From: Cordylochernes scorpioides
Lineage: Eukaryota > Arthropoda > Arachnida > Pseudoscorpiones > Chernetidae
NCBI GenBank assembly: GCA_030710605.1
Contig: CP092882.1
Span: forward strand, 14,327,677-14,391,676
Reading direction: 5' to 3'
Length of the DNA stretch: 64,000 bases
Shown here: piece after piece, positions 53,985 through 63,685 of the stretch
Position numbering within the stretch: the first letter of the stretch is position 1
Layout of the letters: every line of letters begins with the position of its first letter
Translations under genes and position numbers: made by a program
The notes under the pieces: model-generated
Database searches by the model: none
What the model was told of the DNA's origin: nothing
Seen by the model: the letters and a program-made list of their open reading frames with translations, nothing else

Positions 53985-54690
53985 AAGTTCGAATTTACAT
54001 ATTTCGGAAATCTGCCGGTATATATGCAAATAGGGACTGATTTATGCTTGAAATATGTGGTGTTAGTGCTTATCTCCATGGTTAAACCAATTCCTGAAGT
54101 CCACTCCTCTCCAAATTTGCGATGGTAGTTATAGGTCTGGAAAATAGGTCCTCTATTGTCAGTTCTGAGAATGATATGTTCCGGAGAAGCTTCCGCACTA
54201 TTGCATTTCAAGCAGTTATTGAAGGTTTTTTGTTTATTTTGAAATTTTAAGGTTTTTATATGGCCATTTCTTAGTCTTGCTGTTTGTTGATTTCTATTGA
54301 GTTTTTAAAGTTCTTCTAATTGTTTCAATGGTTTGTACCAGTGATGATTTGGATAAGCTGTCAGTTTTGATTTATTTTCTTTTTTTATACGTATATATTT
54401 CTTCAAAGGTAAGATTATTGCTATTTTTTGGTAAGTGACACGATTTTTTTGCTAATTTGCCTGCCTCTTCATTAAGAAGTATGTAGACATGAGAAGGGAT
54501 CCATTGGAAGTTTATTTTTGTTTCTATGTTTTTAGTTTTTTTTTGTATATTAATTTTGTTGTTTTATCATTTATATATTTTGAGATATGTTGTATGGCAC
54601 TTTTGCTGTCTGAGAAGATCCAAATTCCATCATAATGTTTGTCTATGGTATAGAGTGCTTCTTTAATGGCAATTAAAATATGTAACTTCC
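53985..54690 (-). pseudogene. LINE RNase H and C-terminal fragment
   Basis: On the minus strand from about 54,683: IAIKEALYTI and IWIFSDSKSAIQHISKY, the RNase H region with catalytic Asp in FSDS. In another frame INFQWIPSHVYI and NEEAGKLAKK follow, the terminal RNase H motif with Gly replacing its Asp. Further on ARLRNGHIK and CLKCNSAEASPEHII give the post-RNase H Cys/His tail. At least three frameshifts and several stops. RNase H after RT is a trait of I-, R1- and jockey-group LINEs. The piece abuts an array-element terminus at 54,672-54,712. Confidence 0.7.
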
Positions 54691-54714
54691 TTAAGTTTTG
54701 TTCATAAGTGTATA

Positions 54715-55210
54715 TACATATAAACATTGTAAAACGTATAGTATAATTTCATTATAATAATAAATCGATGTCGTTTAAAGATTTTAGAAAATTTCAAAAA
54801 TATCATTTTTTTATTGATCACCTATCTGAAATAGATAAAATTCTCCATTCAACAAATAACTTTAAAAATGGAAGTAGATTTTAATACATTTTCTCCATTT
54901 ATTTTGAAACATTGAAACCATCTTTATATAAGCTCTCACTAATCCTATATGTTCTTTGTTTTGAAAAAAAAAATCCATTTCTATCAAATCTTTGAAGATT
55001 ATGTTAAAATATTGTTAAGCCGTTTTACAACTATTTGTTTTCTCCTCCATACGTGAATTGATAAGATTACTTTTCTATTTATTTTTATCTCCAACTTTCA
55101 ATCCATTTATAAATATTCTGCAATATTTGCTTAATAAAAATTAGAATTGGAACATAATTTTTAGGTTAGAATATTGTAAATTATATTAAAATCAATATAA
55201 AGCAAATTAT
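54715..55210. other. AT-rich, no gene seen
   Basis: Nothing recognised. Confidence 0.5.
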
Positions 55211-55214
55211 ATTA

Positions 55215-55418
55215 TAATACACTTGCGCGCCATCTGTTATCAAAATTCGAAACTATTTTAGACGTGTAAAATTCTTTTTGAAATTAAACAATTTCTACTG
55301 CTCTTACTGCAATGCCCTCCCATTAATTTTTCCAATACAGTAAGGGCAGTAGAAATTGTTTAATTTAAAAAAGAATCATAAGCGTCTATAATAGTTTCGA
55401 ATTTTCATAACAGATATT
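55215..55418. mobile_element. MITE family 2, core-deleted copy
   Basis: Both inverted arms are present (attcgaaactattttagacg / cgtctataatagtttcgaat) but the GGGAGGG-CTGATGA core has been deleted, leaving a 200-bp near-palindrome. Confidence 0.7.
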
Positions 55419-55431
55419 TGTTAACGTGATA

Positions 55432-55467
55432 CTCCTGTTGAAGAACTGACAAGTCCGAAAGCTTGAG
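55432..55467 (+). ncRNA. hammerhead-like motif, family b, degenerate
   Basis: CTC, CTGTTGA, helix II ACT-GACA-AGT, GAAA, GCTT, GAG. Helix I (CTC/GAG) and AGCT palindrome kept; A6 is T. Confidence 0.4.
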
Positions 55468-55539
55468 AATAAAAACAAGAAACTTAGCCCTGGAAGCTTT
55501 ATTTACTCTATATTAATAAAAAGCAATACCCTACAATCT

Positions 55540-55680
55540 ATATATATGATATGGATGTATTAAAACACGAATATATGTTTTTTTTTTGTACATAAAACAA
55601 ACATTGCAGTAAGGACAGTAGAAGTTTGTTATTTGTGTAAAAGAAACATTGGTCATTCAATGCTTTCATTTCCCATATAT
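55540..55680. repeat. MITE family 2 terminal fragments
   Basis: gcagtaaggacagtagaagtttgtt with one flanking terminal segment; repeated again at 55,970-56,000. Confidence 0.4.
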
Positions 55681-55682
55681 AT

Positions 55683-55945
55683 TGTAACAAAGTATTTATT
55701 ATTTTATTAACAGAGTATCATTTGTTATGTTTATATTTTGATACTCTGTAAATTTCTCTTATTGCTTATCTTTTGTTTATCATTCATAATTTGTTTTTGA
55801 CTTAAATAAATTGCTGTGTTATCCTGAAGCTTGTCTTTCCTAATTTTATACATTACATTTAGGTGGAGATGCTGGGTAGATTAGAGAAGACAAACTGAAG
55901 ATCACCGAGAAAACCTTAGGAAATGGAAGAATTAAAACAATAATG
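55683..55945 (+). mobile_element. LTR and start of internal region, TGTAACA family
   Basis: Begins TGTAACAAAGTATTTATT and resembles the LTR of 29,584-30,321 read in reverse. It is followed by aggtggagatgctgggtaga (55,861 on), the same primer-site-like sequence as in that element. The rest of the element is missing. Confidence 0.65.
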
Positions 55946-56331
55946 CTTTTTTATATATAAAACAAACATTGCAGTAAGGACAGTAGAAGTTTGTTTTATG
56001 TGTGTTTATGTTTAATGCTTTTATTTCCTATATAAATATATTGTCAGGTTTGTGAATTTTATAATTAACTAGCGGATGTGTACCCGGCTTCGCCCGGGTT
56101 TTATCCGAGTGAAAGTTTGCCTAACGAATATTATATATTATGAAGTATAATAAACAATGCTAAATATTTTTTTAATTATTAATCAAGATTGTGTGTGAAT
56201 ATGTGAGAAAGATGTAATATCGTTGTTGTTTTCTTGGCCGACTGTTTTACATATGGTGTTATCTTAAAATTGCTTGTTTTGAATATTTTTTTAGATTGAG
56301 TTGAATGAATTGCTGAATTTTTTTGTATTTA

Positions 56332-57268
56332 TGTAATATATGATCCAATAGTTATTACACTGCAATATTTGATGTATTACACTGTTGTAGAATCCTGTCG
56401 ACTTAACCGTTCTGTGACAATATCGTTGCGGAATTTCTTGTTGTTGGGTGCGAATGGTGAGATTTGATTGAAGCGCAGTCGTTTGAGTGGAAGTTGCAGC
56501 ATACAGTTAGGAATAATCAGGACACGTGATGGGGTTTAAAAATGAAAGGCAACTGGATTGGAGGAAAGAAAGCTTGAGAAGAGCTGAGCGATTTGACTCA
56601 TTAATTATCTGATCACATGGCGATGATTGGATTTAGATGAAATGAGCGGAGAGAGAGGTCTCTAGAGTAGATGTTACCTTGTTGGAAGCGAAGGAGCAAC
56701 TGTCCGAACTCGGCGAGAGCCACTGAACAACTGTAGGTGTTGTTCCTATGAGAGCGAAAACGTAACTGACCATTCTTGCTTTTCGATTTAACACCAAGAC
56801 TCAGTTTCTCTCTGATTGGTTGAGAGATGATCACATGATCTTTCCTTATTGGTTGACCTATTTAGATGCTATCTTCTGATTGGCCGGCGGCTTCCTTTAG
56901 TGTTAGTTACGCCCGGCCTGGGTCAGGAAGTGTCGGGTAGCTTGACGCTTATAACTTCGACGGATATTAGATACGTCCTGTCTTTGCCGGAAATATTGGG
57001 TGTTAGCTTTAACATTTATAACTTCTGGTCACTAGATACGTCCTGTTTTTCCAGGAAGTGTTGGTTTAAACTTAGCTCGCAGGGACCTGGGGTCAGAAGG
57101 TTAACTGCGTCGTTATTAATAAATATGCTCTCCTCTAGATCTACTTTCTATGTCTTTTGTTACTTTCTTTCCTCCAGTTACCTTATTCTTTTATTAAATC
57201 TTTGAAAATCATACATGGTACATACATAGTGGGTCGGGGTTGCATTTAATTATATACAAATTATGACA
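56332..57268 (-). repeat. 3' LTR of element 3
   Basis: 937 bp. Matches 62,176-63,112; differences seen at gactcatt/gacttatt (about 56,601) and ttccttatt/ttccctatt (about 56,846). A 118-codon plus frame open in both LTRs is antisense to the element and probably chance. Confidence 0.9.
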
Positions 57269-59220
57269 GATGCGCCCCCTACATGTGAAGAATTCAAGAA
57301 GGGGTTAGCCTGAGAGAATTCTGTAAAGTGAAAAATAATTTTGTGGGAAAATTAGTTGTGGGTATTGAGGGGCTATATACAAGCATTGCTGGCGATATAA
57401 TAAGTAAAATAGAATGGTGTTGATGATATAGGTTGAGTATAATTAATAGAAATCAAAAATTTTTTAATTGTAAGAAATCAATGAATGTTATGGTACATAG
57501 TGGGCAAAAAAAAAAAATGTGCCTAAGCGAATTCTACTCGAGATAAGAAAGGAGATCGAGGGAGTTCTATTAAGGTTTTTGAAATCAAAATAAAAACAAT
57601 ATAAAAATAGTTGAATGAAATCAAAATTGAATGTTTTTGGTTGAAAAAGAAAAATTATTTTGTTGCATGGTGATAAGGGAAAATGCCTAGTTACTTTTTT
57701 TGCTCGAATTTGGAAAAGAATTCGAGGGAATTTCATAAGGTCTTTTGAAATCAAAATAAAATAAAATAAAAGTTTTTTGAGCGAAATCAAAGTTGAGTGC
57801 TTGGTTGAATGGTGAAAAAAAAAGGAAAAATGCCTAACCATATTCTATTCGAGATTGGGAATGAAATCGAAGGAATTCTATTAGGTCTTTTGAGAAATCA
57901 AAAATAAAAATAAAATAAAAGTTTTTTGAGCGAAATCAAAGTTGAGTGCTTGGTTGAATGGTGAAAAAAAAAGGAAAAATGCCTAACCATATTCTAGCTC
58001 GAAATTGGGAATGGAGACCGAGGGAATTCTATTAGGTCTTTTGAGAAATCAAAAATAAAAATAAAATAAAAGTTTTTTGAGCGAAATCAAAGTTGAGTGC
58101 TTGGTTGAATGGTGAGAAAAAAAAAAGGAAAAATGCCTAACCATTATTCTAGCTCGAGATTGGGAATGGAAACCGAGGGAATTTTATTAGGGCTTGTGAG
58201 AAATCAAAATAAAAATAAAAATAAAATTTCATAAGGTATTTTGAAATCAAATAAAAATAAAAGTGGTTGAGCGAAATCAAAGTCGAGTGTTTGGAAAAAA
58301 GAAAAATGAAAAATAAAAAGGTTTCAGCAACAAAGTGTGATTTAATGTTTTTAGTTTAATCGAAAACCAATGAGTTTTCGTTGATAATTGAGTTGTGGCA
58401 GTTTAAGCTAAGTGGTAAATAGAATGATAATTGATAAATAAAAATGATAATATAAACTAATTGGAAAAAAAATGATAATTAATGATTAAAAGTGGTAATT
58501 AGTTGAATAAATTGATAAATTGATTAAATATTTAAATTTTAATTGAGAGAAAATAATGAAAATGATTGATATGAAAAATAGGGTGTATTGGTTGGAACCC
58601 TTTGGTATCTACATGCCCTGATCTACATGTATTGGTTGCTCCATTTTGCCCTATAAATGTTTTACTTGCTCAATTATGCCCTATAAATTTTTTGTCTCAT
58701 CTGTAGCGACACTTAGGTGAAAAACGTGATTCTAGCCCTCAAGTGCGTTTATGCTGTGTGTACAGGAGACATGGAAATCTATATAACCTTTATGTGTAAT
58801 TTTTTGTCTTTGTGTGTGTGTTGTGAAAAAATGTTAGAAGTCGGTTGTGTAAGAAATGTGTGAGCTAGTTCTATGTGTTGCCTCGTGGATGTGTAATTGG
58901 GTGGTAAAAATCGATATGTAGACTCGAACTGGAATCAAAAATCGGTGGCATAGCGAGGTTCCCAGTTGACCTCAATAGGGGATCTTCTCATTGTAATTAG
59001 AGATACGGAAGTGGGGTGTGTCGGGCAAAAGAGAGGGAATGAAATTGGAGATCGGACGAGGGCGCTCCGCTTTGTTTACAGAGGCCGAATTTAACCGCCG
59101 CGGACTACACTTCCTGTCGTGGTGTTTCAAATTCTCATTTCCTGCCGTCTATTTATTTTGGGGTGTGGCTCGGGGCTTGTTTTTGGAGCGTGATTTCTCC
59201 GACATTGTTTGGTCATCTTT
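57269..59220 (-). other. non-coding 3' region of element 3
   Basis: No frame of note. 57,520-58,330 holds about five imperfect ~125-bp units (gagcgaaatcaaagttgagt, gaaaaatgcctaacca, attctattaggtcttttga). 58,331-59,000 is AT-rich, and 59,000-59,220 is a GC-richer stretch. Long untranslated 3' regions of this kind are seen in env-less or env-decayed elements. Confidence 0.7.
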
Positions 59221-61623
59221 TCAGTTACTGCTATCTCTTCGGAGTTTATTTAGATTTTCTGCGAAGATGGTTCCTAAAATTATGAGAAGTTTTATAAATG
59301 TTTGTCCACAATGAAGAACTGCTTGTCCACAATGAAAAATTGTTTGTCCAAAATTAAAAACTACCTCTTGTAGTTCGAAGATTTTCTGAGCGGGCATGGC
59401 ATAGATAAACAGGTAATTAATGAATAAAATTGGGATACAGTTGTATGGCAGAAGTAACAAACAAAGGATAAGAATCAGATGAAATATAGGATATTGCCCC
59501 ATGTTCGTCCACATTTTTGTAACTGGGGACTCTGAAATATTTGCTTGAGCCTTATGAATTGTAGAATTTGAATGATTGGTAGGTTCGCAGTTCTCTTGTT
59601 TGATATCTTTAGGGAGTGGTGTGATATGATTGAGCTGGTTGTCAGGTTTACAGTTCTCCTGTTTGATCGTCAATGGTTTTATTAGAGATATGTCGGCGGT
59701 AATTGGTTTAGGTTGAGATGTGTGATCGTTTCTCTGACGTGGATGTGGTAATTTTGGCATTGGTTGTGTTGTGTGTACGCTGTGCTTTATGTACGAATTT
59801 TGTTTTGCTTTGGTGCCTGTGTCGGTATTTTTACGTGAAGGTTGGTTGTATTCATCGATTCTTCTAGCGAATCGGCAGGTGGGACAGGTTTTTACTTGTT
59901 TTGCGATGTCTTGTGTCATGTTCTGCCAATAATATTGTGCTGAGATGAGCCTCGTCATCTTGGAGATGTTTGGATGGTGGTGTTGAGTGTGTACGGACTT
60001 AAGAAGTCTGGTTGTAAGTGAATTTGGGACTATAGTTTTAAGTACTCCTTTTCGGGAGACGGTGCGCAGTTTATTGTGATCTATAGTCACGCGAGATTTT
60101 CCCGGTGGAGAAGACTGTTGGCTCTGTATGAGTGGCGCATCTAGGAAGCCACAAAATGGGATACGAGTTCCAACGCCCGTTTCATATTGTTGTACTCCAT
60201 TTATGCTACGGACCTCATATTCGTATCTTGATAATCTTAACCTCCATCGAAACAATCTGCCTGACGGAGCTTTGATCTCTTTCAACCACTGCAATGCGGG
60301 ATGGTCAGAAAATATTGTAAACTTTCTGCCATTTAGACAGGTGCGGAAATTATCCACACTTTCCACAATGGCTAAGCATTGTAGTTCCAAGTCTGAATAA
60401 TTTCGCTCGTGACTACGCAGAGATCGGCTGAAATGTTGAACGGTGTATGTCTTCCCATCAGGGTAGACTTGTTTAAGAATGCCTGTAATGCTGAATGTTG
60501 AGGTGTTACAGTACACCTGGCATGGCAGATCTTCCTGGTAAAGGTGTAATGTGGGGTGTGTGGTAAGGTTTTCTTTCAGGTTAGTGAACGCTTTCTGGCA
60601 TTCGTCATCCCAGACCCACACGACATCCTTTTTTAGAAGGTTGACAAGTGGTGTCCGCAAGCGGGCGTGGTCCGGAATGAACTCTTTATAGGTGTTCACA
60701 GCTTTTAGGAAAGATCGCAATGTTTTTCGATTGTGTGGTTGTTTGGTGGCGTGAATTTTTCCTATGTTTTGTGTAGACGGGATGATTGTGTTATTCTTAA
60801 CGGTTGTGTATGCGCTTGTTTGTCGTTGTTGTTGTCTTTTGGCGTGCGTGTTGCGTTTGTTGTGCGGGTTGTGTGTGTTTGTCGCGTGGTGACGTATGGG
60901 TGCGTGTATGTTGTGAGGTACATTTGCGTAATTATGGTGTGGCGAAGTGTGGTCATGTGTGAATTTTGTGTGGTAAGTGGGTGAGCTGTGTCGGTGTACG
61001 GACACTTTTTTGGGCATTATTGGAATTGTAGGTTGAAGTCGTGGTGGCTTTATATGTGGTGGGCATAAAGTATTGGCAATTGGGTTGAGTGAAAAGTTGT
61101 GTGGTGTGAGATTAGAATGGTGGCATGTAAATATTTGGGGTTTGGGCAATGAATGCAGGCAAGGGTTTCCATGTGTGAAAGCTTTGGGTGCTGTGCGAGT
61201 CCTTTGGGACAGGTTTTGGCCTAGCCCGTGCTTGCATTCATTTGACACATGTTTAAAGTGGTAGATAGTATTAGACAATGGGACGCCAAGTTGGAAAATA
61301 GTGCCGCGATTATAATTTAGTTTTAATTTATATTGATAAAGGGTTTTTAAGGTAAGAACTCCAAATGGCAAGGATGCATTTACCACGTGGAAGTTCTCTC
61401 TACGGGTTATTTGGCCTATTGTCAGAGGGAAAGTTAAATGTCCTATTATTTTCGTAAAACTATTTAGGGTGGATAGATCAAGGGAAGGTTTTTTAATACT
61501 TAAGTTGGGAAGTTGTGCTTTTAATCTATTGTATAAATGATACGGCAATATGTTCGAACCTGCGTCTGGTTCAATTAGAAAGGTACATGGTAGGTGCTGG
61601 GTCAGATACAAGTCCAAAGTCAA
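59221..61623 (-). CDS. pol-like frame of element 3, lacking RT palm and integrase core
   Basis: 800 codons without a stop; it has no ATG at 61,623 and the frame is open further upstream past 61,660, so it is probably reached by frameshift from the gag-like frame. Residue numbers count from 61,623. Residues 10-110 are retropepsin-like with DAGS at the active site (20-23) instead of DTGS. Residues about 130-290 are a His/Asn/Thr/Pro-rich low-complexity stretch where RT fingers and palm should be; no YxDD is present. From 298 the RT thumb (LRSFLKAVNTYKEFIP) and RNase H follow (about 365-480), with NTS replacing the first catalytic D-A-S. The integrase zinc domain HHCC (VHTQHHH near 545, CPTC near 580) is intact, but no D,D-35-E core follows. 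The remainder is Lys/Asn/Pro-rich with two IKQENC repeats, one hydrophobic segment (about 712-740) and a tail with repeated HCGQ. Structural parts survive; catalysts are gone. Confidence 0.82.
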   Translation of the reverse strand: MTLDLYLTQHLPCTFLIEPDAGSNILPYHLYNRLKAQLPNLSIKKPSLDLSTLNSFTKIIGHLTFPLTIGQITRRENFHVVNASLPFGVLTLKTLYQYKLKLNYNRGTIFQLGVPLSNTIYHFKHVSNECKHGLGQNLSQRTRTAPKAFTHGNPCLHSLPKPQIFTCHHSNLTPHNFSLNPIANTLCPPHIKPPRLQPTIPIMPKKVSVHRHSSPTYHTKFTHDHTSPHHNYANVPHNIHAPIRHHATNTHNPHNKRNTHAKRQQQRQTSAYTTVKNNTIIPSTQNIGKIHATKQPHNRKTLRSFLKAVNTYKEFIPDHARLRTPLVNLLKKDVVWVWDDECQKAFTNLKENLTTHPTLHLYQEDLPCQVYCNTSTFSITGILKQVYPDGKTYTVQHFSRSLRSHERNYSDLELQCLAIVESVDNFRTCLNGRKFTIFSDHPALQWLKEIKAPSGRLFRWRLRLSRYEYEVRSINGVQQYETGVGTRIPFCGFLDAPLIQSQQSSPPGKSRVTIDHNKLRTVSRKGVLKTIVPNSLTTRLLKSVHTQHHHPNISKMTRLISAQYYWQNMTQDIAKQVKTCPTCRFARRIDEYNQPSRKNTDTGTKAKQNSYIKHSVHTTQPMPKLPHPRQRNDHTSQPKPITADISLIKPLTIKQENCKPDNQLNHITPLPKDIKQENCEPTNHSNSTIHKAQANISESPVTKMWTNMGQYPIFHLILILCLLLLPYNCIPILFINYLFIYAMPAQKIFELQEVVFNFGQTIFHCGQAVLHCGQTFIKLLIILGTIFAENLNKLRRDSSN

Positions 61624-61654
61624 TTTGATGGTGTCATTGGGTGGATTGCCTACC

Positions 61655-62131
61655 TTAGTCTCGAAAAGTCTCCACTGTGGCGTCTTCGGCTTGGTATGGC
61701 TGGCTTGGAATATCTGTTGGACCGGGTCGGGACTGCTTGCACTGTCCGCGCAATTGAAAGGGAAATTTAGTCATTTGTACTGCTTCCATTCGAGTGGACC
61801 GCGTTGTCGGTACACTGGGCCCGTGTCGCGTGGATTGCTTCCGGGTGTACGGGTACGGCATGGCGGGTGGCGACTCCTCGGTGGGCGTCAGGTTGTTCGG
61901 ACACGTACCGGCGGTGCGGGCGTCGGCTGTCCCGAGGGTGGCGCTCCGGAAGACCGCTTCCAGTTGCGGGGATCTTGCCCCTTGTAGCGCGGCGGTCAGT
62001 TCTAAAATTACCGTCGCCAGGGTGTGTCTTGTCGCTTCGTTCGTTGTCAGTTTCTTTCCGCTCGTTGCCAGTTTGTTCTCTCTTGGTTTGTTATTGCCTT
62101 TTGTTTTGCTGGCGCCTGGGCTAATTTCCAT
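61655..62131 (-). CDS. short gag-like frame of element 3
   Basis: 158 codons from an ATG at 62,131 starting about 45 bp inside the 5' LTR boundary. It begins MEISPGASKTKG and is Thr/Pro/Arg-rich with no recognisable capsid domain or CCHC knuckle. It overlaps the pol-like frame, which lies in the +1 (or -2) register; the overlap near 61,655-61,690 contains acttttcg. Position and overlap suggest it is the Gag remnant, but sequence alone does not prove it. It is far shorter than the usual 300-400 residue Gag. Confidence 0.5.
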   Translation of the reverse strand: MEISPGASKTKGNNKPRENKLATSGKKLTTNEATRHTLATVILELTAALQGARSPQLEAVFRSATLGTADARTAGTCPNNLTPTEESPPAMPYPYTRKQSTRHGPSVPTTRSTRMEAVQMTKFPFQLRGQCKQSRPGPTDIPSQPYQAEDATVETFRD

Positions 62132-62175
62132 CTTTATCCTGATTAAGTTCCATAATCTTTATCCTGTCGACTCTG

Positions 62176-63112
62176 TGTAATATATGATCCAATAGTTATT
62201 ACACTGCAATATTTGATGTATTACACTGTTGTAGAATCCTGTCGACTTAACCGTTCTGTGACAATATCGTTGCGGAATTTCTTGTTGTTGGGTGCGAATG
62301 GTGAGATTTGATTGAAGCGCAGTCGTTTGAGTGGAAGTTGCAGCATACAGTTAGGAATAATCAGGACACGTGATGGGGTTTAAAAATGAAAGGCAACTGG
62401 ATTGGAGGAAAGAAAGCTTGAGAAGAGCTGAGCGATTTGACTTATTAATTATCTGATCACATGGCGATGATTGGATTTAGATGAAATGAGCGGAGAGAGA
62501 GGTCTCTAGAGTAGATGTTACCTTGTTGGAAGCGAAGGAGCAACTGTCCGAACTCGGCGAGAGCCACTGAACAACTGTAGGTGTTGTTCCTATGAGAGCG
62601 AAAACGTAACTGACCATTCTTGCTTTTCGATTTAACACCAAGACTCAGTTTCTCTCTGATTGGTTGAGAGATGATCACATGATCTTTCCCTATTGGTTGA
62701 CCTATTTAGATGCTATCTTCTGATTGGCCGGCGGCTTCCTTTAGTGTTAGTTACGCCCGGCCTGGGTCAGGAAGTGTCGGGTAGCTTGACGCTTATAACT
62801 TCGACGGATATTAGATACGTCCTGTCTTTGCCGGAAATATTGGGTGTTAGCTTTAACATTTATAACTTCTGGTCACTAGATACGTCCTGTTTTTCCAGGA
62901 AGTGTTGGTTTAAACTTAGCTCGCAGGGACCTGGGGTCAGAAGGTTAACTGCGTCGTTATTAATAAATATGCTCTCCTCTAGATCTACTTTCTATGTCTT
63001 TTGTTACTTTCTTTCCTCCAGTTACCTTATTCTTTTATTAAATCTTTGAAAATCATACATGGTACATACATAGTGGGTCGGGGTTGCATTTAATTATATA
63101 CAAATTATGACA
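62176..63112 (-). repeat. 5' LTR of element 3
   Basis: 937 bp, starting on the minus strand TGTCATAATTTG and ending ATATATTACA, followed outward by the TTTA duplication. Confidence 0.9.
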
Positions 63113-63366
63113 TTTATATATAAATAAAATTAACTCTGTTGAATCTTTTTGTATTTTATCGATAACAGCAAAGTTCTGTGTTTTAAAGTTAGGAAAAATA
63201 TTTTGATGTTAAGCAAAACCTGCTCCATCTCGTTTTACATAAATGTTGAAAATTTGGTCGAAATTGATGCATTGTAACGAAAGTTTTTAGCGAACACCAC
63301 TTATGAAATTTCCATTTATATAGAAGATATAATATAAATGAGTTTTAAAAATTGTTTAAAAAAAAA

Positions 63367-63437
63367 TGCATCGGCCGGGAATCGAACACTGGCCGCCCGC
63401 GTGGCAGGCGAGCATTCTACCACTGAACCACCGATGC
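63367..63437 (-). tRNA. tRNA-Gly (GCC)-like gene, probably pseudogene
   Basis: On the minus strand 70 nt plus discriminator A match the canonical metazoan tRNA-Gly(GCC) except at four positions. The acceptor stem GCATCGG/CCGATGC and the anticodon stem-loop (GCC at 63,403-63,405) are intact. Two changes fall in the T stem and create mismatches (A-G and U-C), and they also weaken the B box (TGTTCGATTCC). A poly-T terminator follows at once. It lies inside the Helitron, so it is likely captured cargo rather than a working host gene; a slightly unusual functional copy cannot be excluded. Confidence 0.8.
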
Positions 63438-63685
63438 TTTAAAAAAATCAAATTCATTTATCGTCGCGACCAGTGCTGCGCCCTAGCGGTAAAAGACTGG
63501 AACTAACGCTTTTTTTTTATTTTTTAAAAAAAGCACATTAACTTTTTTAGTTTTTTGAATAGCCTATATGTTAAACGAAATCTTCAGCTACCTACATGCG
63601 AAATTCCATAATGATTGAGTCAGTAGATTTTGCGTGATGCGATAACAAACATCGATTTCGCATTTCATTTTTATATATATAAGGA

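Larger units (their letters stand above)
56332..63112 (-). mobile_element. LTR element 3: Ty3-related, chimeric polyprotein
   Basis: 6,781 bp, target duplication TTTA (56,328-56,331; 63,113-63,116). Minus-strand order: 5' LTR, short gag-like frame, a long pol-like frame, about 1.9 kb of non-coding DNA with tandem repeats, 3' LTR. LTRs are 937 bp and differ at about two positions by eye. No clear TGG-type primer site follows the 5' LTR. Enzymatic cores are missing, so it must rely on other elements. Confidence 0.88.
56069..63685 (-). mobile_element. Helitron with tRNA-like cargo, split by LTR element 3
   Basis: On the minus strand the 5' end is TCCTTATATATATAAAA (63,685 down) preceded by A. 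The 3' end is a GC hairpin (AACCCGGGCGAAGCCGGG) followed by CTAG at 56,069-56,072 and a flanking T. Removing LTR element 3 and its duplication leaves about 832 bp, a typical non-autonomous size. No Rep-helicase. A tRNA-Gly-like sequence lies about 250 bp from the 5' end. Confidence 0.6.

Noticed and set aside
56849..57205. 118-codon plus-strand frame present in both LTRs of element 3 (also 62,693-63,049)
   Set aside because: It lies wholly within near-identical LTRs, antisense to the element, with no recognisable domain; duplication follows from the LTRs being identical.
60733..60984. Plus-strand Val/Cys-rich frame inside element 3
   Set aside because: Antisense shadow of the His/Thr-rich low-complexity part of the pol-like frame.
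61804..62180. Plus-strand frames of 106 and 128 codons overlapping the gag-like frame
   Set aside because: GC-richer composition opens several frames; these are antisense to the element and lack motifs.
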